A stretch of 64,000 nt of DNA. Source: an uncultured Ruminococcus sp. (GTDB lineage: Bacteria > Bacillota > Clostridia > Oscillospirales > Acutalibacteraceae). Position numbers and translations under genes: made by a program. The notes under the pieces are model-generated. The model had not been told where the DNA came from. It searched no databases and worked only from the letters and a program-made list of their open reading frames with translations. The first letter of the stretch is position 1, and each line of letters opens with the position of its first letter. Where the stretch lies: the NCBI GenBank assembly GCA_902778175.1, contig CACYWT010000004.1, positions 62,001 through 126,000 of the forward strand. The letters are read 5' to 3'. Positions 48,127-57,090 of the stretch are shown here, piece by piece.

Positions 48127-48837
48127 TCACTTTCTGAAGCTCATGTTTGCTGTTTCTTTGTAGGTGATGCCGTCAATCTTTATCGCACCCTTTGAAGCCC
48201 TGATAAGTTTCATTACAGCAGCTGTGTCAACAGGCCTGATAACTACTCCCATAACAGTATCAGGCACTTTGCCGAAGTCGATGTCGGTTATCTCCCAATC
48301 TCTTCTTACGCTTACGCCTTTAGCTTTTGGAGATGCAACATCTACCGTTGCCATTCTTGATGCACTATCGGCAATCTCAGCGTCAAGCAGAGCCGCTTTT
48401 ACAGCTGTTTCATCACCGTTTTCTTCGGCTTTGATTGCTTCTGCGAGTTTTCTTTCAGCTTCTTCCTGAGCGAGTCTTCTCGCAGCTTCTTCGGCAGCTT
48501 TTCTTTCCTGCTCCTTTTTCAGAGCATAAGCTCCCATCGACTTTTTGAGAGCCGCCTCGGCGTTTTTGAGGGGAGTGAGCATCTGCTTTTCTCTGTCGCA
48601 AATATTCTTGTGAGCTTCGTGAGCCGCTTTCTTCATCGGAGCAAAGAACTCAGTAACCTCGGACATTGCCTGTTTCAGGTGAATACCAAATTCTCCTGCT
48701 TCTGCATACTGTGCATCGTTTTCAACCACAAGGTTATATGCAGCCTCTTCGTCATTTGCTACCTTTGTTGCAAGTGCTGTCTCCGTGATTGCTTTCTGGT
48801 CGATAACAGCTACAACCTTTTCTTCTGTGTTGATCAT
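48127..48837 (-). CDS. DUF1351-family recombination-associated protein
   Basis: A 236-residue protein in the usual place between nuclease and Bet. N-terminal and central coiled coil (MKKAAHEAHKNICDREKQMLTPLKNAEAALKKSMGAYALKKEQERKAAEEAARRLAQEEAERKLAEA), C-terminal domain VSVRRDWEITDIDFGKVPDTVMGVVIRPVDTAAVMKLIRASKGAIKIDGITYKETANMSFR. The family is linked to phage recombination modules; molecular role unknown. Confidence 0.85.
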   Translation of the reverse strand: MINTEEKVVAVIDQKAITETALATKVANDEEAAYNLVVENDAQYAEAGEFGIHLKQAMSEVTEFFAPMKKAAHEAHKNICDREKQMLTPLKNAEAALKKSMGAYALKKEQERKAAEEAARRLAQEEAERKLAEAIKAEENGDETAVKAALLDAEIADSASRMATVDVASPKAKGVSVRRDWEITDIDFGKVPDTVMGVVIRPVDTAAVMKLIRASKGAIKIDGITYKETANMSFRK

Positions 48838-48840
48838 AAT

Positions 48841-49452
48841 TTACCTCCTCTTATATTTCTGAATATGGTTATGAACAACCATAAGAGATCCGAAAACTTC
48901 CCAACTTTCATAGTCGTTCTTTTCATAGATTTTCCATTCGTAAAGCCCGTCGCTTTTCAGGTGAAGAATAGCCTTTCCATCAACGCTGAAGCCGTGACTT
49001 TCAAACGCCTTTGCGTATGCTTCAAGCTGAACTCCTGTAAGCATCCTGTTGATCGAAGCAGAGGTCTTGAAATCAATAAGCAAGAGCTTTCCATCGACTT
49101 CCGCTATCATATCAGCAGTTCCGGCATAAAGCATCGACTTGTGATAAGTTCTGATTTCGTTGGCTACGATGTTCAGCTTATGCTCTTTCGCCCAAGACTT
49201 ATAGGCTTTGAAGTAACCTTCGTATCTTTCGTCAATGTCTTCTATTCCGAAAAGAGAATAGTTTTCTATTGCGTTATGTACGGCAGTACCTCTTGCGGCA
49301 GCTTTGTTCAAAATTTCTTCGTCAACCGAGCCGTACATTGCATTTGAAAGCGGACGCATTATCGTTGTAACACTCGGTATCTTGTTACCGTTCAGACAGT
49401 AAATATGTCTTTCTTCTTCAAAAGTGAGTTCTTTTAACTCAGGTACATTCAT
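48841..49452 (-). CDS. PD-(D/E)XK exonuclease
   Basis: A 203-residue nuclease of the Cas4/RecB-like phage group. N-terminal GNKIPSVTTIMRPL, RGTAVHNAIENYSL (His), and the catalytic series YAGTADMIAEVDGKLLLIDFKTS (D...D-x-K). It resects DNA ends to give single strands for the Bet protein encoded two genes downstream. Confidence 0.88.
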   Translation of the reverse strand: MNVPELKELTFEEERHIYCLNGNKIPSVTTIMRPLSNAMYGSVDEEILNKAAARGTAVHNAIENYSLFGIEDIDERYEGYFKAYKSWAKEHKLNIVANEIRTYHKSMLYAGTADMIAEVDGKLLLIDFKTSASINRMLTGVQLEAYAKAFESHGFSVDGKAILHLKSDGLYEWKIYEKNDYESWEVFGSLMVVHNHIQKYKRR

Positions 49453-49670
49453 CAGTAATCACCTGCTGTTCCTTTCTCTGCTCCGCTATCGAGAAGAATG
49501 TCAAAAGCATTATCTTTGAAACAATCCTCGTGATAGTAGCAGCCATCAAATTCGTAGTATTCATCGCCCTCAACGATGTCATCTCCGCACAATTCACACT
49601 CGTAAACCGGATCACCTACATCATTCGGGCAACCTACAAGGCATGGACTGTGCATACACACCGAACACAT
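49452..49670 (-). CDS. Cys-rich zinc-binding small protein
   Basis: A 72-residue protein with eight or more cysteines: CSVCMHSPCLVGCPN and YECELCGDDIVEGDEYYEFDGCYYHEDCFKD. Two small zinc knuckles (LIM-like). GGAGG precedes ATG 49670, and the gene overlaps the upstream gene by 50 bases. Common in Clostridia phage early regions; role unknown. Confidence 0.7.
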   Translation of the reverse strand: MCSVCMHSPCLVGCPNDVGDPVYECELCGDDIVEGDEYYEFDGCYYHEDCFKDNAFDILLDSGAEKGTAGDY

Positions 49671-49923
49671 TTTTGTTCGCCTCCTTTATTGACATTCCAA
49701 ATACTGTTGCTGTTGTAATCATAGATCCCTGAACCTTCAAAGGCAGCTCGTATCTGTACAGTAAAGGGAGATAGTCTTTATCCATACCTGAAACAATGAG
49801 TTTTCTTTTGCAGATTTCAAGAACTTCTCTCGCGATATCATCAGGAATCATAAAACCGAGTTCCATTTCAGCTTCTCTTCTTGAACGGCGAAGCTCAATG
49901 AGGATTTCTTTACTAAGATTCAT
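49621..49923 (-). CDS. Hypothetical early phage protein
   Basis: A 100-residue protein from ATG 49923 (AGGTG upstream). Two helices (ILIELRRSRREAEMELGFMIPDDIAREVLEICKRKLI) and a C-terminal alpha/beta part (SMITTATVFGMSIKEANKNVFGV). Not assigned to a family. Confidence 0.55.
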   Translation of the reverse strand: MNLSKEILIELRRSRREAEMELGFMIPDDIAREVLEICKRKLIVSGMDKDYLPLLYRYELPLKVQGSMITTATVFGMSIKEANKNVFGVYAQSMPCRLPE

Positions 49924-49944
49924 TATCTTCACCTATTCAAGTAT

Positions 49945-50106
49945 TCACGCAGTAAGAGCAGCATCATCAGAACAATCGCTCGGCGACTTAGTGAACACAT
50001 CAATTCTTATACCTCCAAGTTTTCTAATTTCTTCATCAAGCTGTTTTTCGGAAGTGATGCCATATTCATCTGAGAGCAGTTTTATCATTTCTTCAACGCT
50101 TAACAT
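49945..50106 (-). CDS. Small acidic early protein (53 aa)
   Basis: MLSVEEMIKLLSDEYGITSEKQLDEEIRKLGGIRIDVFTK, with GGAGAGG ahead of ATG 50106. Helical with an acidic tail; unassigned. It overlaps the end of the preceding HTH gene by fourteen bases. Confidence 0.6.
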   Translation of the reverse strand: MLSVEEMIKLLSDEYGITSEKQLDEEIRKLGGIRIDVFTKSPSDCSDDAALTA

Positions 50107-50599
50107 TTTCAGCACCTCTCCTTTTTTCGTCGTAAAGCATAAGCTCCTCGACGAGTAATTTGAGCCTGCTTAAATATCCTATGATCTCGCTCATTTTATC
50201 CTTTTGGTCTTCGTCAACTCTGCCGTCACTTGCTATATGAGCAAGCTCTGCCATATAGTCGTCGAGCTTTCCACCTGATAACAAATCAATCAGAGCAACG
50301 GTAGTTCTTTCAAGTGTTCTGATCTCGGTTGCAATTTCTTTTCTGCAACCTATCGGACATTCAGATGCACAATACATATTGAGCAAATCAGGTGCATTGT
50401 AGAGATCAGCCATAAGAACAACCTTGTCAACCGGAACGACCTTTGTGTTACCGAGTTCATAATCTGCAAGCGAAGAAGGTGATACTCCAAGCATATCAGC
50501 TGCACTTTCCCTGCTATTGAGCTTGTCGTTGTATAACGAAGCCTCTTTTCTGCACCGGAAGTACATATTTTCGATGCTTTTCATACGGTCACTTCCCAT
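50093..50599 (-). CDS. HTH (XRE-type) early regulator
   Basis: A 168-residue protein. Residues about 12-65 form a lambda-repressor-type helix-turn-helix, CRKEASLYNDKLNSRESAADMLGVSPSSLADYELGNTKVVPVDKVVLMADLYN, followed by a Cys motif (YCASECPIGC) and a C-terminal coiled coil (TLERTTVALIDLLSGGKLDDYMAELAHIA...IIGYLSRLKLLVEELM). It is the second gene of the early operon and probably an anti-repressor or early regulator. GAGGGTG precedes ATG 50599; ATG 50584 is an alternative. Confidence 0.8.
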   Translation of the reverse strand: MGSDRMKSIENMYFRCRKEASLYNDKLNSRESAADMLGVSPSSLADYELGNTKVVPVDKVVLMADLYNAPDLLNMYCASECPIGCRKEIATEIRTLERTTVALIDLLSGGKLDDYMAELAHIASDGRVDEDQKDKMSEIIGYLSRLKLLVEELMLYDEKRRGAENVKR

Positions 50600-50629
50600 T
50601 CTGTTTCACCCTCTTTCGTGATACAATAA

Positions 50630-50878
50630 TTACAGTCCAGAAACCGTAGTATCAGGAAACTTACTGAACGGTAATTCGGAGTCAAAAAAAATAGCATTAA
50701 AGCGTTCAGGCGATAGGCAAAGATCGTTACATATAGCAACCATCTCGTCAGGAGAAAACTTTACATCTCCACGCTCTTTTTTTGCGTAGGCATCGTCTGA
50801 TTTTTCGATAACCTGAGCCATATACTTTACGCTTTTGCCTTGTCTGACTCTTTCAGCTTTAAGCTCTCTTGTCTTCAT
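50630..50878 (-). CDS. Cro-like HTH protein
   Basis: An 82-residue protein: LKAERVRQGKSVKYMAQVIEKSDDAYAKKERGDVKFSPDEMVAICNDLCLSPERFNAIFFDSELPF. This is an XRE-type HTH, the first gene transcribed leftward from the early promoter and divergent from the CI-like repressor: the usual place of Cro. An operator copy (50661-50674) is embedded in its last codons. GGAGGG precedes ATG 50878. Confidence 0.85.
   Translation of the reverse strand: MKTRELKAERVRQGKSVKYMAQVIEKSDDAYAKKERGDVKFSPDEMVAICNDLCLSPERFNAIFFDSELPFSKFPDTTVSGL
50661..50674. promoter_or_regulatory. Repressor operator copy in the cro-like gene
   Basis: TTACTGAACGGTAA, identical to the promoter operator at 50925-50938 and 264 bases from it. 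It lies within the coding sequence of the Cro-like protein, ahead of the second early gene. Confidence 0.75.
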
Positions 50879-50916
50879 CGAATCCCTCCTGCCATTTGTT
50901 TTTTGACTGTAACTTT

Positions 50917-50945
50917 ATTATATCTTACTGAACGGTAATTGTCAA
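50917..50945 (-). promoter_or_regulatory. Early lytic promoter with embedded operator
   Basis: Minus strand TTGACA (50945-50940), 17-base spacer, TATAAT (50922-50917): a perfect consensus. The operator TTACTGAACGGTAA (50925-50938) fills the spacer, so repressor and polymerase must compete. Confidence 0.88.
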
Positions 50946-51007
50946 TCAGTTTTTAATAAAAAGATTATAATTTCAGTAAGTTTTCTATTAAACCTATAAA
51001 ATTGTGC

Positions 51008-51013
51008 TATAAT
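51008..51013 (+). promoter_or_regulatory. -10 of the repressor promoter
   Basis: TATAAT about 35 bases ahead of the repressor ATG at 51050. The -35 region is poor (TCTATT-like at 17-18 bases), as is common for a repressor-maintenance promoter. Confidence 0.55.
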
Positions 51014-51049
51014 TCATAAAGATACTATCATACGGAAGAGGTGCTATAT

Positions 51050-51427
51050 ATGGAAATCAAATTCAGTGAACGACTCGAACACCTTATATCAGAGCGAGGT
51101 GTCAACCAAAAATGGCTTGCTGATGAAGCAGGAACAACAGAGGCTACAATCAGCAGGTATCTTACATTTGCAAATAAATCTCCGAATGTTGAGATCCTTG
51201 CAAGCATAGCATTAGCTCTAAACACAACAACAGACTATCTTCTCGGTCTTTCTGATGTAAAAAATGCAAGGAACGATCTTACGGCAGAGGAACAGTTGCT
51301 TGTAACTGCTTTTCGTAGAGCGTCAGAGCGTGACAAAACAATAACTTGGCAATTATTCGATACTTATTTATCACAGAATGAAAGGGGATTCTTGCATCAA
51401 TCAGAGCAAGCGTTAAAGGCAGAATGA
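51050..51427 (+). CDS. CI-like prophage repressor (short form)
   Basis: A 125-residue protein from ATG 51050 (GAGG upstream). XRE helix-turn-helix: SERLEHLISERGVNQKWLADEAGTTEATISRYLTFANKSPNVEILASIALALNTTTDYLLGLSD, then a C-terminal oligomerising part. No S24 peptidase domain, so it is not expected to self-cleave in the SOS response; induction must use another signal or an antirepressor. It is the likely reader of the TTACY....GGTAA operators. Confidence 0.85.
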   Translation: MEIKFSERLEHLISERGVNQKWLADEAGTTEATISRYLTFANKSPNVEILASIALALNTTTDYLLGLSDVKNARNDLTAEEQLLVTAFRRASERDKTITWQLFDTYLSQNERGFLHQSEQALKAE

Positions 51428-51514
51428 GTAAGATACTTAATATCAATAGCAAACGATGGCATCGTTGACAACGCAAAAAATAAAGCCTGCTCACGCAGAC
51501 TAATGGAGATCATT

Positions 51515-53245
51515 ATGAAAACTACTTCTGAGAAAAAGGCTGCACTATATGTTCGTGTTTCGACTCAATATCAAATTGATAAGGACAGCTTGCCTATGCA
51601 AAAGGAAGATCTTATCAATTATTCAAAATACGCTCTCGGTATCGACAAGTACGAAATCTTTGAGGATGCAGGGTATTCTGCAAAGAACACGGATCGTCCT
51701 GCGTTTCAACGAATGATGGCAAGACTGAGAACAGGGGAGTTCACACATCTTTGCGTTTGGAAGATAGATCGCATAAGCAGAAACCTTCTCGACTTTGCAG
51801 GGATGTATGCGGAAATCAAAAATCTTGGCGTTACATTTGTATCAAAGAACGAACAATTCGACACATCAAATGCTATGGGGGAAGCTATGCTCAAAATCAT
51901 CCTCGTTTTTGCAGAGCTTGAACGAAACATGACATCGGAGCGTGTTTCTGCCGTTATGGTTGCAAGAGCAACAAACGGAGAATGGAACGGAGGCAGGATC
52001 CCATTCGGGTACGATTATGACAAGCAGGCAAAACTGTTCTCAATAAACGAAGAAGAAGCTGCCATCGTGAGGCTTATCTACGAAATGTATGCTTCCGGCA
52101 AATCCCTTCTATCAATATCCCGTGAACTAAACGAAAAGGGGATCGCAACAAAGAGACGCAATCATTGGAATCCTACCACTATTGACATCATTCTGAAAAA
52201 TCCGTTTTACACAGGCAGATACAGATATAACAGGCACGACGAAAGGGCAACAGGGAACAGTCATCCAAGCCATATTAAACCGGAGGAGGAGTGGATATTG
52301 GCAGAGGAACATCATCCTGCTATCATTGATGATAGCTTGCAGGAGATGGTGGTTGCAAAGCTTCAAGAAAAACGGCGTGGCAACAAGGATTCATCGAAAA
52401 CATACGAACGTAAAAATACTCATATCTTCGCAGGTTTGCTATACTGCGGATATTGTAACCTGCAGATGCAAGCTACAATAGACAGGGCAAGAAAAGGCGG
52501 CTACCGTCCGTCAATTTACGCATGTACAAGAAAACGCAGATTCTCTGATTGTCAGAATAAGTACATTTCCGATGTGGTAGTAGGTCCTTTTGTTTTCAAC
52601 TACATAGCGAACATACTAAAGGCTCAGAATAACTTCGGTAAATCTACAACAGTCGAGGCTTTTGAAAAAAAGCTGCTTAGAGGCACACCGTTTATGGAGA
52701 TCGCAAGCATAGAACGAGCTGGTCTTGAAGATATGTACTCAGTTCTCAAATCGGATTCTGAATCATCAGATGTATTTTCTTCTCCTACAGCAAACATAGC
52801 AAAAAAGATCGACGAAACTATCGACGAGCGAAATCTGCTTGCATCTGAGAAACGAAAAAAGGAAAGAGCTTTAGAGAGGCTCAAATCTCTATATCTATAC
52901 TCAGAGGATGCCATGTCAGAAACAGAATTTCTCGTTTCATCAAAATCTCTTACAGAGCAAATTTCGGAGATAAACAAAAGGCTTGAAGAACTCGAAAAAG
53001 AAAGCTCAACTCACTTTTCGATGTCAGACAAAGAGTTTCTGCAAAAAGCATCATTGTTCATAATGACTCACGAACTCAAAGAGAAAAGATTCATCAATTT
53101 CGTTTCGATGATCCATAAAATAGATCCAAAAATTGTCAAGGATTTCGTAAAATCTATCATCCAAAAAATTGTAATAAAAGACGGTAGGATCATCAGTATT
53201 CGCTTTAAAAACGGCATAGAGCACAAGTTTTTGTATAAGGAATAA
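51515..53245 (+). CDS. int: Large serine integrase
   Basis: A 576-residue recombinase from ATG 51515 (TGGAG upstream). Catalytic Ser16 in YVRVST; resolvase domain with AFQRMMARLRTGEFTHLCVWKIDRISRNLLDF; recombinase domain from about 155 (IPFGYDYD...IYEMYASGKSLLSISRELNEKGI); zinc ribbon near 305-345 (LLYCGYCNLQMQ...YACTRKRRFSDCQNK); C-terminal coiled coil (KKERALERLKSLYLYSEDAMSETEFLVS). It catalyses attP x attB integration and, with a directionality factor, excision. The gene points at the chromosome and is the last prophage gene. Confidence 0.95.
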   Translation: MKTTSEKKAALYVRVSTQYQIDKDSLPMQKEDLINYSKYALGIDKYEIFEDAGYSAKNTDRPAFQRMMARLRTGEFTHLCVWKIDRISRNLLDFAGMYAEIKNLGVTFVSKNEQFDTSNAMGEAMLKIILVFAELERNMTSERVSAVMVARATNGEWNGGRIPFGYDYDKQAKLFSINEEEAAIVRLIYEMYASGKSLLSISRELNEKGIATKRRNHWNPTTIDIILKNPFYTGRYRYNRHDERATGNSHPSHIKPEEEWILAEEHHPAIIDDSLQEMVVAKLQEKRRGNKDSSKTYERKNTHIFAGLLYCGYCNLQMQATIDRARKGGYRPSIYACTRKRRFSDCQNKYISDVVVGPFVFNYIANILKAQNNFGKSTTVEAFEKKLLRGTPFMEIASIERAGLEDMYSVLKSDSESSDVFSSPTANIAKKIDETIDERNLLASEKRKKERALERLKSLYLYSEDAMSETEFLVSSKSLTEQISEINKRLEELEKESSTHFSMSDKEFLQKASLFIMTHELKEKRFINFVSMIHKIDPKIVKDFVKSIIQKIVIKDGRIISIRFKNGIEHKFLYKE

Positions 53246-53253
53246 AAAGATAT

Positions 53254-53300
53254 AAGCCGGAAAAAGACCGCTAAAATCGGGCTTTTCCGGCTTGTTTTTT
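53254..53300. terminator. Bidirectional terminator between int and queA
   Basis: AAGCCGGAAAA / TTTTCCGGCTT stem, followed by TTTTTT on the plus strand and by a weaker T-rich run on the minus strand. It ends both the integrase and queA transcripts and is the prophage-host boundary. Confidence 0.8.
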
Positions 53301-54342
53301 ACTTATCGAACATCCCGCTTCCAATAAACATAGCATCACCGAAGCTGAAAAATCTGTATTTTTCTTCTACGGCAGTTTTGTACGCATTCATTACATTGTC
53401 AAAACCGGCAAATGCCGATACCAGCATTATCAGCGTACTTTCCGGAAGATGAAAATTAGTGATAAGTCCGTCAAGGACCTCAAACTTAAAGCCCGGATAA
53501 ATGAATATATCCGTCCAGCCCTCGCTTGCGCGGATACAGCCTTCTTTTTTCGCTACCGTTTCAAGTGTGCGGCAGCTTGTCGTTCCGACGGAGATCACCC
53601 TTCCGCCGTTTTTCTTTGTTTCATTGATCAGGTCAGCCGTTTCCTGCGGAAGCTCGTAATGCTCGCTGTGCATATGATGTTTTGTCACATCATCGACCTT
53701 TACAGGACGGAATGTCCCAAGCCCCACATGAAGGGTCACAAAGCCGGTCTTTACTCCTTTTTTGCGCAGCCTTTCAAGAAGCTCCTGTGTAAAATGCAGT
53801 CCTGCCGTGGGCGCCGCCGCACTGCCCAGCTCACGGCTGTATACCGTCTGATATCTTTCCTTATCCTTGAGTTTTTCGTGTATATACGGCGGAAGCGGCA
53901 TCTGTCCGAGCTTGTCGAGCGTTTCGTAAAAATTTCCCTCACATTCAAAATCAACGATACGGTTGCCTTCCTCCGTCACCTCCGCTACGGTACAGCTCAT
54001 TATCCCGTCACCGAAAACAAACCTTGTTCCGGGTTTCGCTTTTTTCCCCGGCTTGCAGAGGGTTTCCCATCTCTTGTTCCCTATATGGCGCAGAAGCAGA
54101 AATTCGACATTCGCCCCGGTACCGTTTTTTATTCCGTATATTCGCGCAGGCAATACCCTTGAATCATTAAGTATCAGGCAGTCACCCTCGTTAAGATAGT
54201 CGATAATATCATAGAAATGCTTATGCTCAAGTCCGCCGGTCTTTCTGTTCATAACAAGCATACGCGAGCTGTCACGCGGCTCAACAGGAGTCTGCGCGAT
54301 AAGCTCCTCCGGCAGATCATAATAAAAATCCGATGTTTTCAT
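53299..54342 (-). CDS. queA: QueA, S-adenosylmethionine:tRNA ribosyltransferase-isomerase
   Basis: A 347-residue host enzyme of queuosine biosynthesis that moves the ribosyl unit of SAM to 7-aminomethyl-7-deazaguanine in tRNA. Start ATG 54342 (AAGGAAGG upstream); the longer upstream frame is not real. Family motifs: [75 protein letters not shown] and [15 protein letters not shown]. The C-terminus carries a few extra residues (GSGMFDK) after the usual FGDAMFI, close to the prophage border, so the end of queA may contain or be changed by the attachment site. Confidence 0.95.
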   Translation of the reverse strand: MKTSDFYYDLPEELIAQTPVEPRDSSRMLVMNRKTGGLEHKHFYDIIDYLNEGDCLILNDSRVLPARIYGIKNGTGANVEFLLLRHIGNKRWETLCKPGKKAKPGTRFVFGDGIMSCTVAEVTEEGNRIVDFECEGNFYETLDKLGQMPLPPYIHEKLKDKERYQTVYSRELGSAAAPTAGLHFTQELLERLRKKGVKTGFVTLHVGLGTFRPVKVDDVTKHHMHSEHYELPQETADLINETKKNGGRVISVGTTSCRTLETVAKKEGCIRASEGWTDIFIYPGFKFEVLDGLITNFHLPESTLIMLVSAFAGFDNVMNAYKTAVEEKYRFFSFGDAMFIGSGMFDK

Positions 54343-54611
54343 TTTATTCCTTCCTTTTGAAATAATATGGAACTGCTGCTTTACCGCAGAGCAATACGGA
54401 GAGATCATAGGCAATACCGCACAAAGATAGTGCCGCAGATGCGCCGCCAATTTTTTCGTCAGATTGTGCAAAACGAGCGTAGTTAACCTGACGGTTATCA
54501 AGCGAGTGTGCAGAATGACGGAAAAAGAGTACCCCAAGGGCACTTCCTTCGGGCGCAGCATATGCGGTGCTAAGCCGTAAGGCGTTCTCCCGGCGGTGTT
54601 GCCCATATTCC

Positions 54612-56102
54612 TCATGCGCTGCGCAGACGGTACAGTCTGTATACCGATATCCCCTTTCCATACGGGAACTCGCAGGTATCGGCACATTCATACATATCTG
54701 AGATCAATTCTTCATCTCTGGTAACGATAAAATCCACACCGCCCGAAGCGGCAATGTCCTTCTGCTGTCTGTACATTTCATCATACTGAACATTCAGCTC
54801 GCAGAAAAAACGACATTCCGGAACTATACCGCTCACCGTATAAAAGCCTCCGTCAAGACAGCCGTAATTGAGCAGCGACGCGTCTTTCTTCCGGGAAATG
54901 ATCTTATCGAACCGATACTGCGGATAATCGTCCTTATTGTACATCAGCCGCGGCAGGTTCGGGCATATCAGCAGCGAAAGCACCGCCGCCGCTGTCGCTG
55001 ATGCGGCAATGATAATGTACTTCCGGCGCAGGGACGGAAATCTTTTCCTCACAAAACGATAAATCGCCGCCATGCCTGCGGGTAAAAACGCACTGAATAC
55101 AAGTGAATAATAAGCATAGAATCTTCCTCCGATATATACGAAGAAAAATGTTGATGCAAGCACGACAAACCAGTAAAAAACCGTTCCGCGGCGTTTTTGC
55201 ATTATTAAAAATACCGAACCGCAGATAATAAGTATAAAGGCAGAAATATTATTTACCGCGACCGAACCGATACCGATAAAAAGATTCAGTATCTTTCCTA
55301 TAACGGGCACCGACGCTCCGTCTGTGCTGTACAGGAACATATTGTCATAGAAATATACTTCAAAAAGATAATCAAACGAGTTATTGCAGGCGAAGTATAT
55401 TATCACCGGAAGCGATACCGCAAACATTCCTCCGAGAACCGTCATCACCGAAGGAAAAATCGCCTTGTATTGTTTTCTTTTTGCGTAAAGCGTAAGGATT
55501 GCCGCAGCAAAGCCTATATAAAAGCCGAGCAAGGTAAATTTGACCCACAGCGCAAAGCCTGCTGCTATTCCCGTGACAAAACACTGCGGATATGTAAGTA
55601 CCCTGCGTTCTTCCGCACATTCAAGACCTGCCCACAGGCAGAATACGATAAACGGCAGACAAAGCTCCTCTACGCTGTCGCCGCCCTGAAAAGAATATGA
55701 TGCATAGCACAAGCCTGCAGCAAGCGGCATAAGCGCAAAGCTGCGCCGTGAGCAGTACATACGGATCATCCTGTAGCTGTAGAAAAGAAACACCCAGGCG
55801 CAGATGATCTCTGCAAAATAAATCCCGAGAAAGCTGCGCGGAGATATATAATATGCGAGGGTATGCAGAAAATACAAAAGAGGTCCCTTCTGCTCGAAGA
55901 TATCCCTGTACATCACCCTGCCGTCAGCCGCCGCCTTTCCGACGGTAAAAAAACAGTTCGGGTCGTCCCAGTCATTGATCGGGTACAACGGCGAACATTT
56001 GGAGCATATTGTAACAGCTGCCGCTGCAATGAAAAACAGCAGCAGCATTTCTGTCCATGAAACTTTTTTCTGCAATGACAATTTATTTTTTTCCTTTATC
56101 AT
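54612..56102 (-). CDS. Multi-pass membrane glycosyltransferase-like protein (GT39/ArnT type)
   Basis: A 496-residue membrane protein from ATG 56102 (GAGGGAG upstream). A membrane segment near the N-terminus and about ten in total; the first loop has [40 protein letters not shown], the [20 protein letters not shown] pattern of polyprenyl-phosphate-sugar dependent transferases. A C-terminal soluble part reads IVTRDEE. It probably modifies wall polymers or glycoproteins. The 270 bases between it and queA hold no recognisable gene. Confidence 0.75.
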   Translation of the reverse strand: MIKEKNKLSLQKKVSWTEMLLLFFIAAAAVTICSKCSPLYPINDWDDPNCFFTVGKAAADGRVMYRDIFEQKGPLLYFLHTLAYYISPRSFLGIYFAEIICAWVFLFYSYRMIRMYCSRRSFALMPLAAGLCYASYSFQGGDSVEELCLPFIVFCLWAGLECAEERRVLTYPQCFVTGIAAGFALWVKFTLLGFYIGFAAAILTLYAKRKQYKAIFPSVMTVLGGMFAVSLPVIIYFACNNSFDYLFEVYFYDNMFLYSTDGASVPVIGKILNLFIGIGSVAVNNISAFILIICGSVFLIMQKRRGTVFYWFVVLASTFFFVYIGGRFYAYYSLVFSAFLPAGMAAIYRFVRKRFPSLRRKYIIIAASATAAAVLSLLICPNLPRLMYNKDDYPQYRFDKIISRKKDASLLNYGCLDGGFYTVSGIVPECRFFCELNVQYDEMYRQQKDIAASGGVDFIVTRDEELISDMYECADTCEFPYGKGISVYRLYRLRSA

Positions 56103-56167
56103 TTTCTCCCTCACCTGACCGGAATTGTGCAGCAGATGCAATACTGCGCATTGATTATAAATTATTA

Positions 56168-57073
56168 TTAGTCGAAGAGGGCAGAAAAGATACCGCTGCC
56201 GATGCGTCTTTGCCCCTGTGGGTCGGGACGGAAAACATATATGCTGTCGCTGACTGCGCGCAGCTGATCGCGGCAGTGCTGAGCCTTTTCTTCATCGTCA
56301 AAAATCGAAAAGATCACTGAACCGCTGCCTGTCATAAGCGCGCCGAGCGCACCGCATTCCATCATTTTCTGTTTTATTTCCGGCAGCTCCGGCTCATCGG
56401 TCAGCTCCTCGAAACGATTGTACAGTTTTTCCGCAAGCTCTTTTACGCTGCCGCTGCAAATAGCGGCAATTATTCCGTCGGAGCTTTTCGGTAGATGATA
56501 TCCCATATTATCAGAGCGCTCATATGCGTCACGGGTCGATACCCTGAATCCGGGACGCACCGCAACTATAGTACAGTCCGGCATATCCGGCAGCGGCGAA
56601 AAAATATTGCCTATGCCTGTTGCGGACATTGTGCCGCCGTATATGCAGAACGGAACGTCCGCGCCGACCTGTTCGGCTATCTCCGCCAACTGTTCACGAT
56701 CAAGACCTGTCCCGCAAAGCTCATTCAGAGCATAAAGAACCGCAGCGGCATCAGTACTGCCGCCTGCCATTCCTGCCTGGGAGGGTATCCTCTTCTTTAT
56801 TCTGACAGAAACGCCTGTCGGTTTCATGCCGGTATAGGCAAAGAATTTTTCTGCGGCGATATATGCCGTATTGCTTTTGTCACAGGGGATCTCCGGATCG
56901 CTGCAGCTTATGCTTATTTCGCTGCTGTCCTCTTCAAGCGTTACCGTAACGTCATCATACAGCGATACCGACTGCATCACCGTATTCAGAAGATGATATC
57001 CGTCACTGCGCTTTCCCGTGATATCGAGAAAGAGATTCAGCTTTGCAGGAGCCGCCACTGTTATTCGAGTCAT
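56168..57073 (-). CDS. ispE: IspE, 4-diphosphocytidyl-2-C-methyl-D-erythritol kinase
   Basis: A 301-residue GHMP kinase of the MEP isoprenoid pathway. Motifs: APAKLNLFLDITGKRSDGYHLLNTVMQSVSLYDDV at the start, the glycine-rich PSQAGMAGGSTDAAAVLYALNEL ATP loop (about 91-113), and GALMTGSGSVIFSIFDDEEKA. It phosphorylates CDP-methylerythritol. In the order Lrp, aminotransferase, ispE, membrane transferase, queA. Confidence 0.94.
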   Translation of the reverse strand: MTRITVAAPAKLNLFLDITGKRSDGYHLLNTVMQSVSLYDDVTVTLEEDSSEISISCSDPEIPCDKSNTAYIAAEKFFAYTGMKPTGVSVRIKKRIPSQAGMAGGSTDAAAVLYALNELCGTGLDREQLAEIAEQVGADVPFCIYGGTMSATGIGNIFSPLPDMPDCTIVAVRPGFRVSTRDAYERSDNMGYHLPKSSDGIIAAICSGSVKELAEKLYNRFEELTDEPELPEIKQKMMECGALGALMTGSGSVIFSIFDDEEKAQHCRDQLRAVSDSIYVFRPDPQGQRRIGSGIFSALFD

Positions 57074-57090
57074 TATTGCATGATCCTTCC

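Noticed and set aside
54343-54687. Extension of queA by 115 residues and a 115-codon frame in the same region
   Set aside because: A good AAGGAAGG site precedes ATG 54342, known QueA starts there, and the upstream frame overlaps the neighbour's 3' end. The second frame shows no family features.
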